Below, piece after piece: positions 9,089-16,077 of a stretch of 33,251 nt of DNA. The DNA lies in the NCBI GenBank assembly GCA_016181895.1, contig JACOYL010000009.1, forward strand, positions 67,346 to 100,596. The letters run 5' to 3'. Under the pieces are notes generated by a model. It saw only the letters and a program-made list of their open reading frames with translations. It made no database searches and was not told the DNA's origin. Source of the DNA: Candidatus Pacearchaeota archaeon (GTDB lineage Archaea > Nanobdellota > Nanobdellia > Pacearchaeales > GW2011-AR1). The translations under genes were made by a program, and so were the position numbers. How positions within the stretch are numbered: position 1 is the stretch's first letter; every line of letters starts with the position of its first letter.

Positions 9089-9187
9089 ACATCTTGTCGG
9101 AGACTGATGTGAAACGGCATTAATATAAGCGAGCGAAGCGAGCGCCCCAGCAACATATTTAAAAATCTTCCCTATACTATAATTATA

Positions 9188-9371
9188 CCCCTCATAGCTC
9201 AGTGGTTAGAGCGCTTGGCTGTAGTATTGCGAGGACACCAAGGTTTCCTTCGCTTAATCTTCCTTTCATGAAGGTTAAAAAACTAGCGCGGAGATTCAGT
9301 TTTGATTACGATGAAGCGTGAAAAGTCATGCGGGTCCCGAGAGATCCCAGGTTCGATTCCTGGTGGGGGGA
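9188..9371 (+). tRNA. tRNA-Tyr (GTA) with a 111-nt intron
   Basis: Exon 1 is 9188-9224 and exon 2 is 9336-9371. The acceptor CCCCTCA (9188-9194) pairs with TGGGGGG (9364-9370), with one G-U pair and discriminator A. The D-stem is GCTC/GAGC. The anticodon stem CTTGG (9214-9218) pairs with CCGAG (9337-9341), with the loop C-T-GTA-G-C split after position 37. The T-arm is CCAGG-TTCGATT-CCTGG. The splice site at 37/38 is the standard archaeal place, recognised by the tRNA endonuclease. Exact intron ends may shift by a base or two. The next gene begins five bases after the tRNA. Confidence 0.93.
9225..9335 (+). ncRNA. tRNA-Tyr intron with antisense match to EF-1A and EF-2 leaders
   Basis: Bases 9226-9263 of the intron are the near-complement of the last 35-40 nt of the EF-2 and EF-1A mRNA leaders, up to the start codon. 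Against EF-2 the match includes 15 uninterrupted pairs (EF-2 side GGAAGATTAAGCGAA) and a second run covering GGTGTC and TCGCA beside the AUG, with few mismatches. The intron could also fold on itself (accttc/gaaggt and CGCT/AGCG pairs). Once spliced it could be a stable free RNA. That it regulates the two messages is inference. Confidence 0.45.
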
Positions 9372-9375
9372 TTTT

Positions 9376-10869
9376 ATGTTTAAGATGGAAAAAATAGAAA
9401 TTCAAAATCCTATGTTGACTAAATCAAATTATCTTTGTGGATTAGAATGTACAAAATTATTATGGATTACTAAAAACGATAAATTAAGAATTCCAGAACC
9501 AACGGAAATGGAGAAGGCTAGGTTTAAAGAGGGATATCTAATTGAAGAGCTTGCCCAGAATCTCTTTACAGAAAAAATGGATTTATCTGAATTGGATTTT
9601 GAAGAACAGATAGAAGAAACTAAGAGATTATTGAAAAAAAGAGTTATTTTGTTTCAAGCAAGTTTCTTGAATGATGATCTATATTCCAGAGCAGACATTC
9701 TCTTTCCAGTAGAAAAAGACAAATGGGATATTATAGAAATTAAAAGCTCGACAGAAATTAAAAATACTCATCTCAATGATTTATCTTTTCAGAAATATGT
9801 TTATGAAAAATCAGGAATTAAGATAAGAAAGTGTATTGTGATGCATGTTAATCCAGAATACATAAGGCAAGGAAACCTTGAGCCTAACGAATTTTTAATG
9901 CAAACAGATATTTCTGAAAAAGTAGAAGAAGTAACTTCAGGAATTGAAGAAAGAATAGAAAATATGTTGGAAATAATTAAAGGCGAATGTCCTGACTTTT
10001 TAATTGATGACTTGAAAACAATGGAATATAATAATTTAGTTAAGGACGAATTCATGAATTCTCTTCCTGAAAATAATATATTTCAATTCCGTTATCTTTT
10101 TACTAAAAAAGCCGTTGAACTTTACAAAGAAGGAATTGTTAAGATGGTGGAAGTTCCAGATTCATTTAAACTAAGCGACAAACAAAAAATCCAAAAGATA
10201 CTTGCTAAAAATGGGGGAAAGCATATTGATAAAAAGCAAATTAAACATTTCTTGGATAATTTACAATATCCACTTTATTATTTGGATTTTGAAACAATAA
10301 ACACCGCAATTCCAAAATTTGACAACTCTAAACCCTATCAGCAAATTCCCTTTCAATTCAGTTTACATATACAAGAAAAACCAGAGGGAGAATTAAAACA
10401 CATTGTCTTTTTAGCTAATGGAACAAGCGACCCAAGACCAAAATTTTTTCAGGCATTAAAAGATAATTTGAGAGATAAAGGAGATATTCTAGTTTATAAT
10501 CAAAGATTTGAAAAAATGGTTTTTAGTGAAGGGGCAGAGTCTTTCCCAGAATTCTTAGATTGGCATGACAAAAATATCCTACCCAGAATAAAAGATTTAA
10601 TGGAAGTCTTTGATAAGTTTTATTACTATGACCAAAAACAGAAAGGTTCTGTTAGCATAAAGTACGTTCTTCCACTCCTTTCAGATTTAAGTTACGATGA
10701 ATTAGAAATACACAAAGGAGATTTAGCAAGTTCTGAATTTGAGAGGGTTACCTATGGAAATGTTTCAGATGAAGAGAGGGAGAGAGTTAGACAAGCATTA
10801 GAAGAATATTGTAAGTTAGATACTTTAGCAGAAGTTGAGATTGTAAAAGGACTCAGAAATTGTGTATAG
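9376..10869 (+). CDS. DUF2779-type protein: Cas4-like nuclease plus DEDD-like domain
   Basis: The 497-residue protein has an N-terminal PD-(D/E)XK nuclease-like domain: Cys21 and Cys25 in a SNYLCGLEC start, Asp107 in RADIL, E121-x-K123 in EIKSS, and Q139-x3-Y143. A helical middle part follows, then a C-terminal region with DFET (304-307) and a late YCKLD, resembling a DEDD exonuclease fold as in DUF2779 proteins. It probably cuts or trims nucleic acid; substrate unknown. ATG 9376 is five bases after the tRNA-Tyr discriminator, so the longer frame running back into the tRNA is not real; ATG 9385 is an alternative. It may be co-transcribed with the tRNA. A/T-rich codon use and a degenerate copy of the tRNA 3' end behind it hint at integration. 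Confidence 0.8.
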   Translation: MFKMEKIEIQNPMLTKSNYLCGLECTKLLWITKNDKLRIPEPTEMEKARFKEGYLIEELAQNLFTEKMDLSELDFEEQIEETKRLLKKRVILFQASFLNDDLYSRADILFPVEKDKWDIIEIKSSTEIKNTHLNDLSFQKYVYEKSGIKIRKCIVMHVNPEYIRQGNLEPNEFLMQTDISEKVEEVTSGIEERIENMLEIIKGECPDFLIDDLKTMEYNNLVKDEFMNSLPENNIFQFRYLFTKKAVELYKEGIVKMVEVPDSFKLSDKQKIQKILAKNGGKHIDKKQIKHFLDNLQYPLYYLDFETINTAIPKFDNSKPYQQIPFQFSLHIQEKPEGELKHIVFLANGTSDPRPKFFQALKDNLRDKGDILVYNQRFEKMVFSEGAESFPEFLDWHDKNILPRIKDLMEVFDKFYYYDQKQKGSVSIKYVLPLLSDLSYDELEIHKGDLASSEFERVTYGNVSDEERERVRQALEEYCKLDTLAEVEIVKGLRNCV

Positions 10870-10905
10870 ATTAATCCAATCATTCCACCGCCACACTTTT
10901 ATTCT

Positions 10906-10923
10906 ATTCTTGGTTGGGATTTT
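10906..10923. repeat. Possible degenerate copy of tRNA-Tyr 3' end
   Basis: attcttggttgggatttt resembles the tRNA-Tyr 3' end attcctggtggggggatttt (9356-9375), with two mismatches and a two-base gap. It lies just after the DUF2779 gene, where a distal attachment copy would be. The match is short and low-complexity, so chance is possible. Confidence 0.3.
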
Positions 10924-10966
10924 CAAACTTCACAACCCTTAAATAATTCTTTTCCTGCTTTTCATA

Positions 10967-11293
10967 ATGAACAAAAAACTCCCCTGTCCAACATCTCCAA
11001 TAAAAATTCCCGCTGCTCGTAAAATAATTTTCACAGACGAAAAAAAATATCCTTGGAAACAAGATAAGAAAGGATATTTTCTTGTGAAAATTCAACGCGG
11101 GTTTTTGCATTGCGGCTTTGTTAACAATAGGCATGAAATGAAAATTGAATTCGTAGGAAAAAATCCGGAAAAAATAATCAAGGAAATCGCGAAAAGAAAA
11201 CTTTGCGACATTGAACACATGGGTTACATTGCCTCGGAATTGATTATTGCTCATGAATGCATCAAGAAAAATAAAAAATATGCGCAGAGATAA
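10967..11293 (+). CDS. Small DUF4346-like protein
   Basis: The 108-residue protein resembles the DUF4346 domain, related to the C-terminal part of MtrA-like proteins. It has GYFLVKI (about 36-42), a central beta region, and a helix reading HMGYIASELIIAHECI near the end, matching the family's HxxYLGxELxKAExAL pattern. Function is unknown. The assignment is from remembered pattern only. A TATA-like cttaaataattc lies about 25 nt before ATG 10967. The following 166 nt (11294-11459) has no gene, only a TATA-like atttataaat near 11356 that may serve the next tiny ORF. Confidence 0.6.
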   Translation: MNKKLPCPTSPIKIPAARKIIFTDEKKYPWKQDKKGYFLVKIQRGFLHCGFVNNRHEMKIEFVGKNPEKIIKEIAKRKLCDIEHMGYIASELIIAHECIKKNKKYAQR

Positions 11294-11459
11294 GAAATCA
11301 TTACAACAAGTTTGCTTTAAATACTTTTATTGTGCATATTTCATCACAGAAGCATTTATAAATTGATAAATTTTTACAGAAAAAAAGAAAACAAAGTTTT
11401 CCGAAACTTTTTTCATACCGTGCAAATGGGAAAAAGGGAAAAATAAAAAGAGGTAAAAA

Positions 11460-11549
11460 ATGAAGGAATTTGACGCGTTTGAAGAGGAGGATGAGGACAC
11501 GCTTGACGACGAATTAGACGATCTCTTCGGCGATGAAGAGGAAACGTAA
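11460..11549 (+). CDS. Tiny hyperacidic protein (29 aa)
   Basis: The short frame MKEFDAFEEEDEDTLDD... ends in FGDEEET and contains 17 Asp/Glu among 29 residues. It is preceded by the Shine-Dalgarno-like gaggt about six bases before the ATG. No signal peptide or membrane helix. It is convergent with the metalloprotease gene. A real product is plausible because of the ribosome-binding site and a second similar ORF at 13102-13200. It may bind a basic partner such as DNA-binding or ribosomal proteins, which is inference. Confidence 0.5.
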   Translation: MKEFDAFEEEDEDTLDDELDDLFGDEEET

Positions 11550-11551
11550 AA

Positions 11552-12472
11552 TCATTTTTTTGTTTCCAGTATGATTTGATTGTTGTTTTTATCCAGCTCT
11601 TCCACACTTGAGTTTATCGCAACTTTTATTTCCTTGACATTGAAATCCGAGACAAATATGTTTTTGAAAGTCAATGTTATTCCATAGCCGATTTGAATAG
11701 GTTCTATTTCCACTTCTTTTTGTAATTTATCGTCGGCAAAAATCATGATTTTTGCATTGTCTGAGATTTTCAGCCCGTTGTTTCTTATTGTTGCATTCAA
11801 ATCAATGTATCTTCCCTTGATTGCCGCCGAGACATTTTCAAAACTCAAATCGGCTTTTGATTCAACAGAGTAAATTTTGTTTATTGTTTCGGGAATGTCG
11901 TCTCCCAAAACCTGGGAGCATTTGCTTATGTTGTACATTATGTTGTTTGGGTTTGTTGAATGGTCAAAACCTATGGCATGAAGAAGTTCGTGCAGGGCAA
12001 TGTTCGGGCGTTCGCATTCTGATTTTCTCAAAAGCAAAACCCCTCCGTGAAGAATCACGTTGAAGTTCTCGGTTTTCGTTATGTTTGTCGGTCCGCCCTC
12101 TCCCGCGACGAAAAATCTCTCGTCTGTTTTTATCTTGTTTTCGCAGGTTATGAAGATCTCCTCGTTTGTAATAACTGGATAGAAATCCAGAATCGTGAGA
12201 TTCTCAAGAATTTCAATTGCATTTTCCGCGTCCGCTTTTTTCTGAAGATTGCAAATGTCGTCGATTTTGTAGGAAATTCTTTCCGAAGGATATCTTAGAT
12301 TTTCATAGAATTGTATTGTCGTCCCGTTCAAACTGAAATTATAGTTATTTCTGAATTCCGGCTTTGTTATGAATTCAACGTCATTGAAAGGCGCGAACCA
12401 ATACAAGAAAAGCAAAGCGCTTGCGGAAACTATGAAAAGAAAACTGAGAATTCCAAAAATCAATTCTTTCAT
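11552..12472 (-). CDS. Membrane-anchored matrixin-like zinc metalloprotease
   Basis: This 306-residue protein has one N-terminal membrane segment (about 5-27). An extracellular protease domain follows with the zinc site HELLHAIGFDH (161-171: His161, His165 and His171 as ligands, Glu162 catalytic) and the Met-turn NIMY (Met179). This is the metzincin/matrixin pattern HExxHxxGxxH. The last hundred residues form a CARDB-like beta domain beginning near KADLSFENV. It probably cleaves surface or environmental proteins outside the cell. It diverges from the unknown gene at 12547. Confidence 0.9.
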   Translation of the reverse strand: MKELIFGILSFLFIVSASALLFLYWFAPFNDVEFITKPEFRNNYNFSLNGTTIQFYENLRYPSERISYKIDDICNLQKKADAENAIEILENLTILDFYPVITNEEIFITCENKIKTDERFFVAGEGGPTNITKTENFNVILHGGVLLLRKSECERPNIALHELLHAIGFDHSTNPNNIMYNISKCSQVLGDDIPETINKIYSVESKADLSFENVSAAIKGRYIDLNATIRNNGLKISDNAKIMIFADDKLQKEVEIEPIQIGYGITLTFKNIFVSDFNVKEIKVAINSSVEELDKNNNQIILETKK

Positions 12473-12517
12473 TGAGATTAATAATAAAAATAATATATAA
12501 ATCTGATTATAATTAAT

Positions 12518-12527
12518 CTTATAAAGA
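12518..12527 (+). promoter_or_regulatory. TATA box of the gene at 12547
   Basis: cttataaaga is centred about 25 nt before ATG 12547, predicting a leaderless transcript. Confidence 0.55.
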
Positions 12528-12546
12528 TTTTTTTGTTTAATTATTC

Positions 12547-13062
12547 ATGGGAAGCACTTATGGTGATGCTTGGATAAGCGCATTATACGACATTGATACC
12601 GAGGTTAAAATAACTAACCCCTCGGAAGAAGTTAGAAGAATACATAAAATAGAACCTCAAAAATATTTGGTTTTACCTGGTTCAGAAATTAAATTCCCGG
12701 AAGGAGTCTTTATTGGAGTTCAAAATCTAAATTATCGCGCCAAGATGGTGGTGAAGAAAATTAGTCAAGATTCTAGATATAATCATGGATACGTCAGATT
12801 AAAAGATTTAGTAAAGTGTTCTGAGGGGGAATTATATCCCGTAACTCTTGTAAGACGAGTTGTCAACGTTGATACTGAACTAGATGCAATGGACATTGAC
12901 AGATTTGATACGTCAAACCTTTTAATTTTTGAGCCAGGCAGTTTAGAGAAAAGATTAGCTTCGGCAAAAGCAGAACTTTTGGCTATAATGGAGACTTCAG
13001 GTCTAAAACCCGATGAATCAAAAATTTATTTTGAATTAGTGGGCAGTAATCCACGCTTTTAA
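12547..13062 (+). CDS. Protein of unknown function (171 aa)
   Basis: I do not recognise this family. The protein is soluble-looking, with beta-rich segments in the first 110 residues and a helical stretch near 137-155 (EKRLASAKAELLAIM). It has no signal peptide, membrane helix or metal cluster. The start follows a well-placed TATA box. It has no close co-directional partner; the tiny acidic ORF behind it is on the other strand. Confidence 0.7.
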   Translation: MGSTYGDAWISALYDIDTEVKITNPSEEVRRIHKIEPQKYLVLPGSEIKFPEGVFIGVQNLNYRAKMVVKKISQDSRYNHGYVRLKDLVKCSEGELYPVTLVRRVVNVDTELDAMDIDRFDTSNLLIFEPGSLEKRLASAKAELLAIMETSGLKPDESKIYFELVGSNPRF

Positions 13063-13101
13063 TCATATAAAAATCTTCTCAAAAATAAAAATTATAAAAT
13101 T

Positions 13102-13200
13102 TTAATATTCCTCTTCGTCTGAAGACTCTTCTTCCTCGTCTTCCAAGTCTTCATCTTCTTCTTCGATTTCCTCTTCCTCGTCTTCTTCGTATTTTTCCAT
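13102..13200 (-). CDS. Tiny hyperacidic protein (32 aa)
   Basis: The frame begins MEKYEEDEEEEIEEEDED and ends in SSDEEEY, almost wholly Asp and Glu. A perfect Shine-Dalgarno sequence, aaggag, lies six bases before ATG 13200, which makes translation likely. There is no anchor or signal. Together with 11460-11549 it forms a pair of very small acidic ORFs within 2 kb. A repeated GAA/GAG tract alone could come from slippage, but the ribosome-binding site argues for a gene. Confidence 0.55.
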   Translation of the reverse strand: MEKYEEDEEEEIEEEDEDLEDEEEESSDEEEY

Positions 13201-13287
13201 AAAATCTCCTTGGTTTAATTGCGCGAAACCTTATGATTTCAAATTATGACTTACTTGCACCCTTTTTAAATTTTGCTGTTATGAATT

Positions 13288-13659
13288 TTAATTTAAAACT
13301 TTTCTTCCTTTTTGTTTTGACTTTTCCAACCTTGATTTATTCCTTTGATAGCCCTCAGGATTTGAATCTTCCCAAAATGTAGTTTCATGAACCTCTAAAT
13401 CTCCTAAAATCAAAACATCTCCATTAGTCTTAAGTCCTTCACCGATATTGATAATTTTTCGAATTATTCCTTTTCTGCCATTTTCTCCTGAAATTTCCGT
13501 CAAAAACATATAACCTATCGGATTTCCAGCATAATCTTTGTGAACAGCTAAATCTCCAGTATGATAATATCTATCTGAAACATAAATCATCTCAGCATGT
13601 TCTCTCGGAGAAAAATATGTTTTTCCTTCTTGCAATCTCGGCTCTAAACTTTGTGTCAT
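13288..13659 (-). CDS. Unknown protein coupled to EF-1A (123 aa)
   Basis: Its ATG (13659) lies one base after the EF-1A stop, so the two are very likely co-transcribed and translationally coupled. The protein has a beta-rich centre (about 35-95, with GNPIGYMFLTEI and NGDVLILGDLEVHET) and a basic tail rich in Lys and Arg, suggesting nucleic-acid or ribosome contact; that is inference. No known family recognised. In many archaea the gene after EF-1A is ribosomal protein S10, and this is not it. Confidence 0.7.
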   Translation of the reverse strand: MTQSLEPRLQEGKTYFSPREHAEMIYVSDRYYHTGDLAVHKDYAGNPIGYMFLTEISGENGRKGIIRKIINIGEGLKTNGDVLILGDLEVHETTFWEDSNPEGYQRNKSRLEKSKQKGRKVLN

Positions 13660-13660
13660 C

Positions 13661-14947
13661 TTAATTTTTCCTCTTCGTTATTTCGGTGCACATTCCCGCT
13701 GCAACTGTTGCTCCGGCGTCCCTTACCGCGAATCTTGACATGTAAGGATTATCTTTCTGAACTTCAAGGCAAAGATTTCCCTGCGGCCTTATTCTTACTC
13801 TTGCAGAATCCCCGTTTTTCAAAAAATCCGGATTTTCTTTTATGACTTGTCCTGTTCTTGCATCTATTTGGGCAATCAACTCTGTGAATTGACAAGGCAC
13901 TTGGGCGGTGTGAACATGGAAAACAGGAGTGTATCCTTTTGCCAAAACAGTCGGATGATTTATTACCGCGATTGTTGCAATGAATTCCTCGACGACGGGA
14001 ATCGGTTTTGACGCCTCGCAAACTACATCTCCCCTTGCTATGTCTTTTTTTCCAACTCCGCGAATGTTTATTCCGACATTGTCTCCGGCGGTTGCTTCGT
14101 CAAGCTGTTCATGATGCATTTCAATTGTTTTCAATTCCCCCTCGACTCCTTTTCCAGTCCTTCCCGGAAGTACAACGACTTTTTGTCCTTTTTTCATTAT
14201 TCCCGTTTCGATTTTTCCGACGGGAACTGTTCCAATTCCGGTGATTTCATAAACATCCTGCACAGGCATTCTCATTGGAAGATTTGTGGGCAATTCAGGT
14301 TTTGGAAACAAGTCAAACTGTTCCCTTATCGTCGGTCCCTTGTACCATGGCATGTTTTCTGATTTCTTGATTATGTTGTCCCCTTTTAATCCGGCGCACG
14401 CGATGAAAGTTGTTTTCTCAGTATCGATTCCGACGCCTTTCAAAAGCTTTGAAACTTCTTCCTTTACTTTGCTGAATTTTTCTTCCTTGTATCCGACGTC
14501 GTCCATTTTGTTTATTGCAACCGTGATGTTTTTCACCCCCATAGTTCTCAAAAGCCAGAGATGTTCTGTCGTCTGCGCTTCCACTCCGCTAGGCGCGGAG
14601 ATTACAAGGAATGCGGCATCCGCCTGGCTTGCGCCAGTAATCATGTTCTTGACAAAGTCCCTGTGTCCCGGAGCGTCTATGATTGTAACCTGGAACTTGT
14701 CAGTCATTATTTTCTTGTAAGAAAGATCAATTGTAACTCCCCTTTCCCTTTCCTGCTTGATTTCATCCATTATGTATGCGAATTCAAAACCGACTTTTCC
14801 GTATTTCTGCGCTTCTGCCTTCAATTTTTCCATTTCCTGCTGGGGAATCATTCCGGAATCATACATCAGTCTTCCGACTATTGTCGACTTTCCAGCGTCA
14901 ACGTGCCCCACGAAGACAATATTCATGTTTGGTTTTTCTTTAGCCAT
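13661..14947 (-). CDS. tuf: Translation elongation factor 1-alpha (EF-1A/aEF-Tu)
   Basis: This 428-residue GTPase brings aminoacyl-tRNA to the ribosome. It has the P-loop GHVDAGKST (14-22), the switch II motif DAPGH (about 90-95) and NKMD (about 150). The beta-barrel domains 2 and 3 follow, with archaeal features such as RGDVVCEASKPIP. Length is normal. ATG 14947 (MAKEKPN) is the start; an in-frame TTG three codons earlier lies inside the conserved leader. Unlike most genes here it has a long structured leader of about 70 nt. It is followed by a coupled unknown gene. Confidence 0.98.
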   Translation of the reverse strand: MAKEKPNMNIVFVGHVDAGKSTIVGRLMYDSGMIPQQEMEKLKAEAQKYGKVGFEFAYIMDEIKQERERGVTIDLSYKKIMTDKFQVTIIDAPGHRDFVKNMITGASQADAAFLVISAPSGVEAQTTEHLWLLRTMGVKNITVAINKMDDVGYKEEKFSKVKEEVSKLLKGVGIDTEKTTFIACAGLKGDNIIKKSENMPWYKGPTIREQFDLFPKPELPTNLPMRMPVQDVYEITGIGTVPVGKIETGIMKKGQKVVVLPGRTGKGVEGELKTIEMHHEQLDEATAGDNVGINIRGVGKKDIARGDVVCEASKPIPVVEEFIATIAVINHPTVLAKGYTPVFHVHTAQVPCQFTELIAQIDARTGQVIKENPDFLKNGDSARVRIRPQGNLCLEVQKDNPYMSRFAVRDAGATVAAGMCTEITKRKN

Positions 14948-15005
14948 GCGAGACAACCTACGGTTTTCTTCGCTTAACTTTCCCTTTCAGGAAATGCGAA
15001 CCGTA
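14948..15005 (-). promoter_or_regulatory. Structured 5' leader of EF-1A mRNA
   Basis: In mRNA sense the leader folds as nested helices. TACGG pairs with CCGTA (15001-15005 with 14959-14963), TTCGC with GCGAA (14996-15000 with 14969-14973), and TTTCC with GGAAA inside. The 3' side reads TTAAGCGAAGAAAACCGTAG and ends CTCGC directly before AUG. The same element precedes EF-2. GCGA can alternatively pair with the TCGC next to the start codon, a possible switch. Confidence 0.6.
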
Positions 15006-15036
15006 AAATTTTTAAGCAAGATTTAATAAAAAAGAT

Positions 15037-15050
15037 GGTTTATAAAGTTT
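15037..15050 (-). promoter_or_regulatory. TATA box of EF-1A
   Basis: On the minus strand aaactttataaacc lies about 95 nt before the start codon. The predicted transcription start near 15018 leaves a leader of about 70 nt. The EF-2 promoter has the related ggttataaaccat at the matching distance. Confidence 0.55.
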
Positions 15051-15083
15051 GCGGGAAATTTTCTATTGAGTTGTAGTGAATAA

Positions 15084-16076
15084 TTATTTTTTTAATAATA
15101 ATTCCGAAAATTCTTTATTTACTTTATGCGCAAAATTTGGGCCTGCATTAGGATTTTCAAAATGCCTGTAGACAAATCCGTTGAAAACCAAAAAAACATC
15201 CGCCCCGACTTTTCTCATTTCATATGCATCTTTTCCCGTCGATATTCCTCCGCAACCCAAAATCGTTTTTGAAGTTAATTGTCTTAAATTTCTGATTGTA
15301 TCAATTGCATCTTTTCTCAAATGCGGTCCGCTCAACCCTCCTCTTCCATAATTTTGATGATTTATCGGAAGAGTATTTCCTATTTCGTATCCGTCCGCGA
15401 AATCATTGGCAATAGAAACTAATTCCTGCAAAGTTTCCGTTTCAAGATTCGGAGAGAATTTGTAAACCAACGGTTTTCCTTTTCCCTCTGATTTCAGCGC
15501 GGCATTAAGTTCTCTAAAACTTTCCGGAACTTCAAAAGTTTTTCCCTCTTTTGTATTTGGACAACTAACATTTATTGCTGTATAAATTCCAAGATTTTTT
15601 AATAACCTATATGAAAGAACCATGTCATGAATTGCCTCGTCTCCAAGTATCTCTGGATTGTGCGTTTTTGCAATGCTTACCGCAAAAGAGTAAGGACTTG
15701 ATTTTGAAAGTCTCTCGGCGGCAATTTCCGAGGGAATGCAATTCAATCCCATTCTATTTATAAGGCCGCCGTTTTCCTTGTCTCTGAAAAGCCTTGGTTT
15801 TTTATTTCCCTTTCCGCCTTCAAAAGTAAAACTCCCTTCTTCAATCCATCCGAAACCATATTCTTGAATGTAGTCCTGAAGTTCTGCATATTTGTCAAAT
15901 CCCGCGGCAATTCCGAAAGGATTTGGAACCCTTTGATTGAATAATTTTGTTTCGCTTTTTTCGGTATGATAAACTCCGGGAGCCATCAAACAAAACTTCA
16001 TTCCTGTTTTGGCTATTGAATGCGCAAATTCTGGAGGCAACATTGACAATGAAAATTGTGCAAGTTTTTCCAGCAT
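15084..16076 (-). CDS. pyrD: Dihydroorotate dehydrogenase, class 2-like
   Basis: The enzyme oxidises dihydroorotate to orotate with FMN in pyrimidine synthesis. The 330-residue chain has class 2 architecture: an N-terminal helical region (MLPPEFAHSIAK), AAGFDK (57-62), LINRMGLN and a C-terminal GCGGIST phosphate-binding part. The catalytic-loop motif reads NVSCPNT (169-175). Class 2 enzymes have NxSSPNT with a catalytic Ser, while class 1 enzymes have Cys here, so Cys172 is unusual. ATG 16076 starts one base after the dihydroorotase stop; a longer in-frame extension overlapping that gene is rejected. The two form an operon. Confidence 0.92.
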   Translation of the reverse strand: MLEKLAQFSLSMLPPEFAHSIAKTGMKFCLMAPGVYHTEKSETKLFNQRVPNPFGIAAGFDKYAELQDYIQEYGFGWIEEGSFTFEGGKGNKKPRLFRDKENGGLINRMGLNCIPSEIAAERLSKSSPYSFAVSIAKTHNPEILGDEAIHDMVLSYRLLKNLGIYTAINVSCPNTKEGKTFEVPESFRELNAALKSEGKGKPLVYKFSPNLETETLQELVSIANDFADGYEIGNTLPINHQNYGRGGLSGPHLRKDAIDTIRNLRQLTSKTILGCGGISTGKDAYEMRKVGADVFLVFNGFVYRHFENPNAGPNFAHKVNKEFSELLLKK

Positions 16077-16077
16077 T

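Noticed and set aside
9089-9120. Box C/D small RNA
   Set aside because: A CTGA and a TGTGAAA are present but the full set of C, D, C' and D' boxes with closing stem is not.
9124-9148. GC-rich gcgagcgaagcgagcgc as a regulatory palindrome
   Set aside because: It is a short direct/inverted repeat common in many genomes; no clear role, noted only as part of the repeat tail.
9328-9375. N-terminal extension of the DUF2779 gene
   Set aside because: The extension lies inside the tRNA-Tyr gene; the family start and the ATG at 9376 fit better.
14008-15026. Several plus-strand ORFs over EF-1A
   Set aside because: They are antisense shadows of a highly conserved gene with strong codon bias.
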